This document shows positions 7,983 through 15,400 of a stretch of 30,123 bases of DNA, piece after piece; positions within the stretch are counted from its first letter, which is position 1; each line of letters opens with the position of its first letter. Location: positions 1-30,123 of IMG/VR virus record IMGVR_UViG_3300007511_000091; one strand, written 5' to 3'. This DNA comes from a virus. A model generated the notes under the pieces. The model did not search any database. It was not told the origin of the DNA and was given only the letters and a program-made list of their open reading frames with translations. The translations under genes were made by a program, and so were the position numbers.

Positions 7983-8739
7983 AAAAAAACGTAACCCCTA
8001 TCGGTATATCTACCGTATGGGGTTCTCCTATTCCACTAACATACTCCGTGGTCATATCTACATCTGGGGTGATTGACTTTACATGCTTTCTAAATTCTTT
8101 TGTATCTAAGGCAAGAAACTGATTATCAACAAAGTTATTTATTGTTTTTTTAGTTGTGTCTCCATCTACAGAAATAAGTTGTTGTTTTAAACGAGTGGTA
8201 AGTGTTGGGTCAACACCTGTAACATTTGATATTGATTTTAAAGCTTTGACTGCTTGTTCTATTTCTGATTCATCTTTGTGAGTTAATAATTTAAATTCAA
8301 CAACTCGTTTAGAATGTGGTAATTTAAATTCAAATTTATTTTCACCACTTTCAAAAGTAGAATCTTTTGGTGATTTAAATTTCAAAGTACTTAAATCCAC
8401 CACGATTTCCTTTTTAAGTTCAGAATCAGGATCTATAATCTCTACGGTATAATCTTTACCATATCCCAAAATTCTAGCACCCAACATAATTGCATTCTTA
8501 TCACCAATCAACATATCATCTAACTTAATTGATTTATCTGGAATTATAGACTCAAACAATTTATCTAAAACAATTCCTTTTTGAATCAGATTAGTAGAGG
8601 TTAAAATATCCTCTTCTTTTGCAGTCATATATTTTATCTCTATAGTACCACTTGAAAGTGGACTATCTTTTGAATATAATAATCCTTTTGAAGGCAAATC
8701 TAATACCTCAGTAGGGAAATCATATTGATTTTCAGCCAT
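7963..8739 (-). CDS. gp26-like baseplate / tail assembly protein (zero-frame product)
   Basis: A 258-aa protein resembling the T4 baseplate hub assembly protein gp26 (Pfam T4_baseplate family, from memory). The landmark is the N-terminal block FPTEVLDLPSKGLLYSKDSPL followed by KYMTAKEEDILTS and LIQKGIVLDKLFESII. The conserved zero-frame C-terminus is VTFFWPKSEL. T4-like gp26 is around 200 aa, so this is somewhat longer. The start has an AGGAG box 7 bases upstream. The gene lies between tube and tape measure, the classical slot for the tail assembly chaperone that is made in short and frameshift-extended forms. The overlapping frame after the poly-T run fits exactly that arrangement. Whether it acts as a chaperone, a hub component or both cannot be told from sequence. 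Confidence 0.8.
   Translation of the reverse strand: MAENQYDFPTEVLDLPSKGLLYSKDSPLSSGTIEIKYMTAKEEDILTSTNLIQKGIVLDKLFESIIPDKSIKLDDMLIGDKNAIMLGARILGYGKDYTVEIIDPDSELKKEIVVDLSTLKFKSPKDSTFESGENKFEFKLPHSKRVVEFKLLTHKDESEIEQAVKALKSISNVTGVDPTLTTRLKQQLISVDGDTTKKTINNFVDNQFLALDTKEFRKHVKSITPDVDMTTEYVSGIGEPHTVDIPIGVTFFWPKSEL
7983..7989 (-). promoter_or_regulatory. Candidate programmed frameshift site (T7 run)
   Basis: On the minus strand the gp26-like reading frame passes through ACG TTT TTT TGG. A Phe-tRNA on the second TTT can re-pair perfectly after a +1 or a -2 slip, and both give GGC CTA AGT and continue into the start-less downstream frame. It lies 18 bases before the zero-frame stop codon. A canonical -1 slippage would not enter that frame, so any shift must be +1 or -2. 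I did not identify a stimulatory pseudoknot. Confidence 0.6.
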
Positions 8740-8800
8740 ATTTAGCTCCTTTGAATACTATTTGAAATTAAAACCACTTATTATTATAACCTTTGGTCGT

Positions 8801-8953
8801 TTATTTAGATGGTGATATTTTATCCTTGATTGGTTTAAGAATCATATCAAAAACGATATCATCATATTTAGTTGGGGTAAGTTTTACAATCTTCTCTACT
8901 GCGTAAAGAACTACTAAAACATATTCCCAATTAGCTACTAACCATTCAGTCAT
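8801..8953 (-). CDS. Small membrane protein between tube and gp26-like genes
   Basis: A 50-aa protein starting at the ATG at 8953 with an AGGAG box 7 bases upstream and ending at the TAA at 8801. The first half is hydrophobic and membrane-like (ANWEYVLVVLYAVEKIV, about residues 7-23). The second half carries LTPTKYDD followed by ILKPIKDKI. I recall short phage membrane proteins with a helix followed by LTPTKxDD from marine phage genomes, but no function is firmly assigned; a holin-like or tail-associated role is conceivable. It starts 14 bases after the tube gene stops, so it is part of that transcript. The clean ribosome-binding site and composition argue that it is real despite its size. 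Confidence 0.7.
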   Translation of the reverse strand: MTEWLVANWEYVLVVLYAVEKIVKLTPTKYDDIVFDMILKPIKDKISPSK

Positions 8954-8967
8954 TTTATTCTCCTATT

Positions 8968-9459
8968 TTAGAACGACAATACTGCGTAATCGTAACGAAG
9001 TGTTAGAGTAATATCAGCAACGTCCGTTGTATTTGAAAAATCTAAGTCATTAAAGTTTGCTGATTGAATAAATGCACCATGTAACACCCACTCTTCAACC
9101 TTATCACCTACTGGCCCCAATAGATTAAATCTAATCTCTTTTTTATACATATCAGAGTATCCCTCACGACCTGTTACAGCTTCATGATGTTGTCTTACCC
9201 ATTCCATAACTGCTTGTGCTCCACTTGGAACGATTGGATCATATAGAGTTACTTCTAATTGTTCCCACGTAGCTTTACCTTTAAGATATCTCTTTACATT
9301 AATATGATGTAATTCTATTTCATCAAAAGTAATGTTAGGTCTTGCCATTGCCTTTACAAAGTAAGATGGTATATCTTCAATGTACATGATGAACCTATTT
9401 TTAGTTTTTGGTTCAAACGGGGTAAAAAAGATTTCATCCTGGTTTAGAATTTCGGCCAT
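8968..9459 (-). CDS. gp19: Tail tube protein gp19
   Basis: The tube protein polymerises into the inner tail tube inside the contractile sheath and conducts DNA. Starting at the ATG at 9459 (MAEILNQDE) the product is 163 aa, the length of T4 gp19. This start is preferred over the longer frame (ATG at 9486) because AGGAG lies 7 bases before it. The sequence is typical of the family: FFTPFEPKTKNRFIMYIEDI, then KATWEQLEVTLYDPI, MEWVRQHHE, and a C-terminal FNDLDFSNTTDVADITLTLRYDYAVL. It follows the sheath gene, but a strong terminator separates the two, so it probably has its own promoter; an ATATTTAT-type motif lies at 9499-9510. Confidence 0.93.
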   Translation of the reverse strand: MAEILNQDEIFFTPFEPKTKNRFIMYIEDIPSYFVKAMARPNITFDEIELHHINVKRYLKGKATWEQLEVTLYDPIVPSGAQAVMEWVRQHHEAVTGREGYSDMYKKEIRFNLLGPVGDKVEEWVLHGAFIQSANFNDLDFSNTTDVADITLTLRYDYAVLSF

Positions 9460-9498
9460 TTTCATTCTCCTGTTAATGCCGTTCAAATACTATTACAT

Positions 9499-9510
9499 AT
9501 ATAAATATCA
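9499..9510 (-). promoter_or_regulatory. Candidate promoter motif upstream of tube gene
   Basis: The minus strand reads TGATATTTATAT, identical over 12 bases to the site before gp13 (28549-28560). Both lie between a terminator and the first gene of the next unit, where a promoter is needed. The plus strand reads TATAAATA here, the T4 late-promoter octamer, but pointing away from the gene. The orientation problem keeps confidence modest. Confidence 0.4.
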
Positions 9511-9570
9511 CTTTCTTAAAAAAAGTGTTAATGAAAGATATTGTTTTTGAAGTTTTATAGAAGTTATTTT

Positions 9571-9601
9571 TAAAAAAGAAAAACCCCAACCGAAATTGGG
9601 G
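9571..9601 (-). terminator. Rho-independent terminator after sheath gene
   Basis: On the minus strand CCCCAA, a 6-base loop (TTTCGG) and TTGGGG form a GC-rich stem (9584-9601), followed by TTTTTCTTTTTT. It lies about 40 bases past the gp18 stop codon and separates the sheath from the tube gene, allowing separate control of two abundant proteins. Confidence 0.88.
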
Positions 9602-9639
9602 CTTTTCATTATATGCCAGTTTATTTTTATAAGTCAAAC

Positions 9640-11991
9640 TTATTCAGGAAATGTTGCTCCTGTTGGTTGAACAATGAAGTCCAAAACAATAAACTCAGCT
9701 GTTCTTGTAGGTTGAATGAAGATTTGTCCTCTCAACTCATTTCTATCAACAACATCTGGTGTATTATTTGAATCATCCATTACCACTCTGAATGCACTTA
9801 GACCACTATTAGCCTGTACTGAATTCAAATATGGATTAACAATACCTAAGAAACGATTTCTCGTTGCTGCAGTATTTTGTTCAAACACTAAGAATCTTGA
9901 AGAACTTGCAATAAACTTACGTAAAGCGATTAACAATCTTCGTACATTGATTCTATCAAGTGCTGATGGTTTTCCTTGTAATGTTTTTTGTCCAAACACC
10001 ACTACACCTTGTTGTGGGAATGAAGCTATTGGATTAACACGACCTTCATAAAGTGTGTCTCTTTCTTTATGTGTTAGTCTTGTTTTTGCTTCCAATACAC
10101 TTGTCAATCCACCACGATTCAAACCTGCGGGTGCGAACCATTCGTGTGCTACACTATCGGTGTTAGCAATAACACCAGGAATCACAATTGATGGTGGAAC
10201 CCAAATTGGTTTATTTTTGACTGAATCAAGAATCTTAACCCACGGATAATAAGTAGCCGCGTAATTAGTATCTAAGGACTTAATATCACCAACAGCGTTA
10301 GTGACTGAACGTCCCCATCTTGAACCATCCATTACGTAGAAACAATCTGCTCTATCTTCTACTTTTGAGATAGCGTGATTAGTAACTTGAGTATGATACT
10401 CGTGTATAATACCAGGTGTTACCAACATATTCATATCAAACTCATCAGGATTACTTACAGCGTTGATTGCTCGCTTGTAAGCTACTGTACCACTTGCTTC
10501 TGCATTAGTACAATCAAATCCTTGTTGGTTTGTTGTTGAAATATCAGTACCAGTTGCTTTCAATGTTGTTGGATTATCTCCATCAAATCCACCTTGAAAT
10601 GGAACAACGAATTTTCTCTGTTCTTTAGCGGATAGTGTCATTGTAATTGCCTCTGAACCATCAGAATATGTGTCTGCTCCGATTTCACTTGCATCTGAAT
10701 GACCATACATATTTTCTAAAGAGAACACAACATTAATACCATTTCCAGCACTTGCGGGTGATGGAGCTAAATATTGTTGGTTATCTTTACTATCAAAATC
10801 CCAACCATAATATTCATTTGAATCAAACCTACCAGAACCAGTACTAATGTGATCTGTAAACTGATTTGTTTGGAAACTAGCACTTGGAACTGAAGTGGTT
10901 TGTAAAGTTGGATTAGTCACTGCTGCAAATCCATGAGGTAATGCATCTCCACTAACACCTTCAAGTTCTGTTTCATAATCACTAATATAGATATGTGTTG
11001 ATTTATTTGGCCAATCACCATTGTAAGTGAGTTTACCATTTGAATCAATAGTTACATATCTATCACCAATTTGTCTTGGTAGGTAGTTTACTGAATCAGG
11101 ATCAAAGTTAAGATTTGGAAACTCTTCTACTAATTGTCCATCATCATTTTCACCTGGATTATTCGTTAATACTCTAAGTGTAAAATCACCATAATCACTA
11201 CCAGCAATATCTTCTTTTGCTCTTAAATCAGCAATACCCAACTTGTATTTATTATTAATATCTGTACCATGTGAACGTGTATTAACTTTAAACAAATTCT
11301 TTCTTGCTCCACCAATCAATTGAGAAACAATATAAGGTGTAGTTGCAACTGCGTAATCGTGTGTGAAATCTTCTCCACTACCACTTGCTAAAGATGCAGT
11401 TGAGTTAGTTGAAGAAAATCCCTTTTCACATTGAAACGTTTCAAAGTTTTTATACACATACAAATCTTTATTGGTGTCTTGTGGATCTGAAGTAAATACT
11501 TTTGTAATGTAACTATCAGAACCAGTATCAAAGGATGCTGTATATGCTGTTCCTGCTACAGTAAAGGCAAATGAACTCCAAGTTTTTGTAGTTGTACTTA
11601 GTGATGCACTTGTTGGGCCATCAATGTCTAAACTTGGACTGTTTCTTGAGGGTTTTAAAACTGCCGCAACTCCGTTATGAGTAGAACTTGAAACACTAAT
11701 ATAAAGTGATTCAGTTTGGTATCCTCCAATACCTAAAACTCTTACTATAGTTACAGCTGGTGCACCATTATCAAAGTATTCTTGAACTGTATATGGTACA
11801 TAAAATCGTGTATCTAAACCACCGAAAGTATTTTCAAATTCAGAAAAACTCGTTAGAGTAGTTGGAACGAACGCCGGCCCTTTAACTGTTGGCCCGACTA
11901 TTGCTGCTCCAATTTCTGCCACACCTTGTGGTAAAAATGAAACATCTCTTTCTCTGGTAAATACACCTGGACTAACGATTCGTTCAGCCAT
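9640..11991 (-). CDS. gp18: Contractile tail sheath protein gp18
   Basis: The sheath protein surrounds the tail tube and contracts to drive it through the host envelope. The 783-aa product is longer than T4 gp18 (659 aa). The N-terminus MAERIVSPGVFTRERD and GAAIVGPTVKGPAFVPT are typical sheath sequences. The C-terminal domain is well conserved: RLLIALRKFIASSSRFLVFE, NPYLNSVQANSGLSAFRVVMD, and GQIFIQPTRTAEFIVLDFIV. The middle (about residues 95-450) is Ser/Thr/Asp-rich and variable, matching the surface-exposed insertions of T4-like sheaths, and accounts for the extra length. AGGAG lies 6 bases before the ATG. The gene is closed by a terminator at 9571-9601. A T4-type TATAAATA octamer in the right orientation lies 131 bases upstream, inside the preceding gene. 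Confidence 0.95.
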   Translation of the reverse strand: MAERIVSPGVFTRERDVSFLPQGVAEIGAAIVGPTVKGPAFVPTTLTSFSEFENTFGGLDTRFYVPYTVQEYFDNGAPAVTIVRVLGIGGYQTESLYISVSSSTHNGVAAVLKPSRNSPSLDIDGPTSASLSTTTKTWSSFAFTVAGTAYTASFDTGSDSYITKVFTSDPQDTNKDLYVYKNFETFQCEKGFSSTNSTASLASGSGEDFTHDYAVATTPYIVSQLIGGARKNLFKVNTRSHGTDINNKYKLGIADLRAKEDIAGSDYGDFTLRVLTNNPGENDDGQLVEEFPNLNFDPDSVNYLPRQIGDRYVTIDSNGKLTYNGDWPNKSTHIYISDYETELEGVSGDALPHGFAAVTNPTLQTTSVPSASFQTNQFTDHISTGSGRFDSNEYYGWDFDSKDNQQYLAPSPASAGNGINVVFSLENMYGHSDASEIGADTYSDGSEAITMTLSAKEQRKFVVPFQGGFDGDNPTTLKATGTDISTTNQQGFDCTNAEASGTVAYKRAINAVSNPDEFDMNMLVTPGIIHEYHTQVTNHAISKVEDRADCFYVMDGSRWGRSVTNAVGDIKSLDTNYAATYYPWVKILDSVKNKPIWVPPSIVIPGVIANTDSVAHEWFAPAGLNRGGLTSVLEAKTRLTHKERDTLYEGRVNPIASFPQQGVVVFGQKTLQGKPSALDRINVRRLLIALRKFIASSSRFLVFEQNTAATRNRFLGIVNPYLNSVQANSGLSAFRVVMDDSNNTPDVVDRNELRGQIFIQPTRTAEFIVLDFIVQPTGATFPE

Positions 11992-12095
11992 ATTTTTCTC
12001 CTGTTTATTTATTATTATGGACTACAATAAAACAATTTTTATCTTCTATAAGTATAAGGCTAAAATCCCAAAATACATATACTTAGAAGTTTTTT

Positions 12096-12374
12096 TTAAG
12101 AATTTGGTCTAAATTCACCAGTATTTATATCAAGACTACCTTTACCATACTTTTCTTCAAGATTTTTTAACAATTCTTGTTCTTGAATTCTCATATTAGT
12201 GAACTGTACTTCCAATTCCACCAATTGATTTCCAACTTCATCTAGTTGTATTTCTAATTGTTGTCGTCTAAGATAAACGGCACCAATTGTAGTTTGAAGT
12301 TCTATGTAAGATTGTTGTATTTCTTTTAAAGAATCAATCTCTATAGTCTGTAATTTAACTGTTTCTTTTGGCAT
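12096..12374 (-). CDS. Small coiled-coil protein upstream of sheath gene
   Basis: A 92-aa protein that is almost entirely one predicted helix with heptad-like Leu/Ile/Val spacing (residues about 8-75, for example IEIDSLKEIQQSYIELQ and LDEVGNQLVELEVQFTNM). It ends in a KYGKGSLDINTGEF motif that I associate with small conserved proteins of T4-like marine phages. The function is unknown; a virion or assembly role is likely from context. A GGAG box lies 8 bases before the ATG. It sits between the largest fibre gene and the sheath gene, so it could help trimerise or attach fibres, but nothing in the sequence proves this. Confidence 0.7.
   Translation of the reverse strand: MPKETVKLQTIEIDSLKEIQQSYIELQTTIGAVYLRRQQLEIQLDEVGNQLVELEVQFTNMRIQEQELLKNLEEKYGKGSLDINTGEFRPNS
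12122..12129 (-). promoter_or_regulatory. Possible T4-type late promoter before sheath gene
   Basis: The minus strand reads TATAAATA followed by CTG, the T4 late-promoter consensus in the correct direction, 131 bases upstream of the gp18 start. It lies within the coding part of the 92-aa gene (codons for Asp-Ile-Asn-Thr). The same octamer also occurs by chance inside a fibre gene (21275-21282), so this is weak. Confidence 0.25.
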
Positions 12375-12433
12375 AATTATAACTCCATTTTATTTTATGT
12401 TTATAATAATATATATAATGTTATTGTTTCAAA

Positions 12434-15400
12434 TTAATCTTTTAATTCATCTATTTCATTTAAAAGTTGTAATGATTCTACTTTTGCGTTCAACTCTTTG
12501 ATTGATTCTATCAAAACGGGAACTAATTTATTATAATCCACCGATTTAAATTTTCCTCTACCATTCAATCCTTGTTGTTCTTTCACAAGTTCAGGAATGA
12601 CTGCTTCAACTTCTTGTGCTAAAACACCAACATCGTGTCCTCTATCTTTTCGTTTCCAATCATATTCTACACCACGAAGTTGCATCACAGTATCTAAACC
12701 ATATTTCATATCTGTAATGTTTTCTTTCAAGTTCATATCGGATGCCACGGTAGATGAGAATGCAACAACGTCACCATCAGCGTGGAATGTTCCACCACTT
12801 GCCAATCTAAATTCTTCTACATTATTTAAATAAACTTTAATATTATCATCAGTTCCGAAATCAATCCAATCACCACTAGCATCTCTACCAACTTTTAATG
12901 ATGTGTTATAGATAGAGGATATACCTGTTTGTGCTGCCGATGTACTTAATGCAACAGTACCATCACCAGTAGCGGCGTCTATACCAGTTCCTGCTATAGT
13001 ACTTGCTTCCATAACTGCCGGCCCACTATCACCACCAACTAATATTTGTCCATTAGTACCCATTACAGCTGTATTAACTGTGTCAGTTCCACTATCTTGT
13101 GAAATCAATACTGCTTTATTTGCTAATGAATCTGTTCCTGTTCCACCACTACCTACAGCTAAAGGTGTTTCACTAAGAGTAGCGGATGCGAGAGTTGCAA
13201 CTGTACCAGATCCCGATATAGTATCAACGTCTAAATGTCCAAATGAACCAGTAGAAGTTGAAATACTACGAAAATCTCCACTTGCACTTACATCACCATT
13301 AATCACAATTCTTTCAGCACTATTGCTTGTATCAATTGTTAATACTGAAGTACCACCAGCTCCTGCGTCAAATGTAAGTGCCGCGGCGGTATTATCAATC
13401 AAATCAATGTCAGTTGCTTGTCCAGTTAAAACAATATCACCCGTAGAGGTTAATCCTGCGAAAGTTGGTGCTGCATCAGTTGTTAAATCTTGATTAACAG
13501 TAGAATTTGCCTCAATAGTTATAGTTTTTAATCCATCTATACGATTTTGTCCTATTGTATTTCCATATACAGCAGAACCCGTAATTGTTCCTGTAGAGTT
13601 AACGTTACTAACACCATCTATAGTTCCACTATCAATATCAACATTAGTCATATTTTGACTATCAAAATCTATTGCTCCAGCTGCTTGAAATGCCCCAAGT
13701 TTGGTAGCTGTTAATGTATCTACACTAAAGGTTAAATCAGAGTCATCCGATAATACTCCATTAGCTCCTGCAAATACTACTCTACCACTTGTTAAACCAT
13801 CAGGAGTAATTGTAGCTGCTCTTAAATCATAAGCACCTATATCAATATCGGCTCCAGCACCTTCCATAATTGCTTCGTTTTGAGCTGCTGATGTTGTAAG
13901 TGTTCCTGCTGAGACATTTAATGTTTTGCCTGAACCTACCGTAACATCAGAAGTTGCTATTGTAGCCCCATCTATAGTTCCACCATCAATGTCGGCCGTT
14001 GTTACCGTACCTAAGTCTGCAATTGTAGTACCATTAAAAGTTGAATTTACATTAACATCAAGTTGTGTAGATCCAGCAGTAGTAATAAATGTTATCTGTT
14101 TAGTTGAACCACTTATGAAACTTAATGCATCTGCTAAATTGTGCCCAAGAGTAATCTTGTTTTTGGTTGTATTACCACCAAAATTAATATCTAATCCACT
14201 TGCTGCGTCTGCAATACTAATACTATCAGCATCAATATCTCCAACGTTGGCAATATTACCATCAGAAAAATCCACTCCTGCGAATGTCGGTGATGCATCC
14301 GTTGTTAAATCTTGATTTACAGTTGAGTTAGCCTCAATTGTAATTGTTTTCAGTCCATCGGTTCTATTTTGTCCTAAAGTAGTACCGTAAACAGCTGAAC
14401 CTGTTATAGTTCCAGTTGAAGTTATATTACCTACACCAACAATATTTCCTGTAAGTTCAAGATTTCCTACGGAACTACTCATATAAGATGAACCATCACC
14501 TATCCATAAGGCTGAACTACCACTAATTAATCCATCATTTCTTAATTCACCACCATCTATATCAATACGACCTGCTACGTGAGCTATACTCATATTCCCA
14601 TTATTAAAATTAATTACTCCACCATTACCTAAGAATAAGTCACTAAACATTTTTGAAGTAGTACCAAGTGCTATATCATCATTTGTTTCTGGTTCAATAG
14701 TTCCATCTTTGATATGTAATTGGTCTGCGCCTGCTGCTTCAAACGTTATAACGTCATCAGCTGATGCTCTAATTGATGTATCTAAATCATCATCTAAATC
14801 TATTCTACCTTGACCATCTAAAGTTACATTGTCAGTAAATACATTTGACCATTGTGTTCCACTTGCACCTAATGTATATGCACTATCTGTACCGACTGTA
14901 AAGTTTCCAACAATATCACCCGAACCTGTTATTTGTAAACTACCAGTTACTTTATGGGTGTCGTCTGTACTATCACCCAATATATTACTACCACTTGCAA
15001 AAGAAGCCGTTATATAACTTACAGAAGAACTCACAATAATTTCTTGTGCGGTTAACGTTCCTGTAAGAGTTGCGGATGCAAATTGTACATCAGCGTCTTT
15101 TGTTAAATCTTGGTCTACAGTAGCACTATCTTCTACTGTTAATGTTTTTGATGCTCCACTATAAGTTAATGTTCCACTATTTCCATCACCAATTGTAAGT
15201 GATTCATTCATTGTAAGTGTATTTTCTTGTCCAGCTCCTGTCAATACAATATTTTGTCCATCACTAACGGTTAAATCTTCATTTAAAGTAAGTTGATGTA
15301 ATCCTGTATCAGTATTATGTTTTATTTCTGTAAAGTGTCCAGTTGAACCACTAATACCACCTGATGCTGTCATATATCCCTCAATAGTCATTCCAGCACT

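Noticed and set aside
9460-9486. N-terminal extension of gp19 starting at the ATG at 9486
   Set aside because: The AGGAG box sits immediately before the MAEILN start at 9459, and that start gives the 163-aa length of T4 gp19.
9499-9506. Plus-strand TATAAATA as a rightward T4 late promoter (also at 28549-28558)
   Set aside because: A rightward promoter would transcribe only antisense to gp18 or gp23 and run straight into the terminator hairpins. The motif is more likely to serve the minus-strand genes beside it, although orientation remains unexplained.
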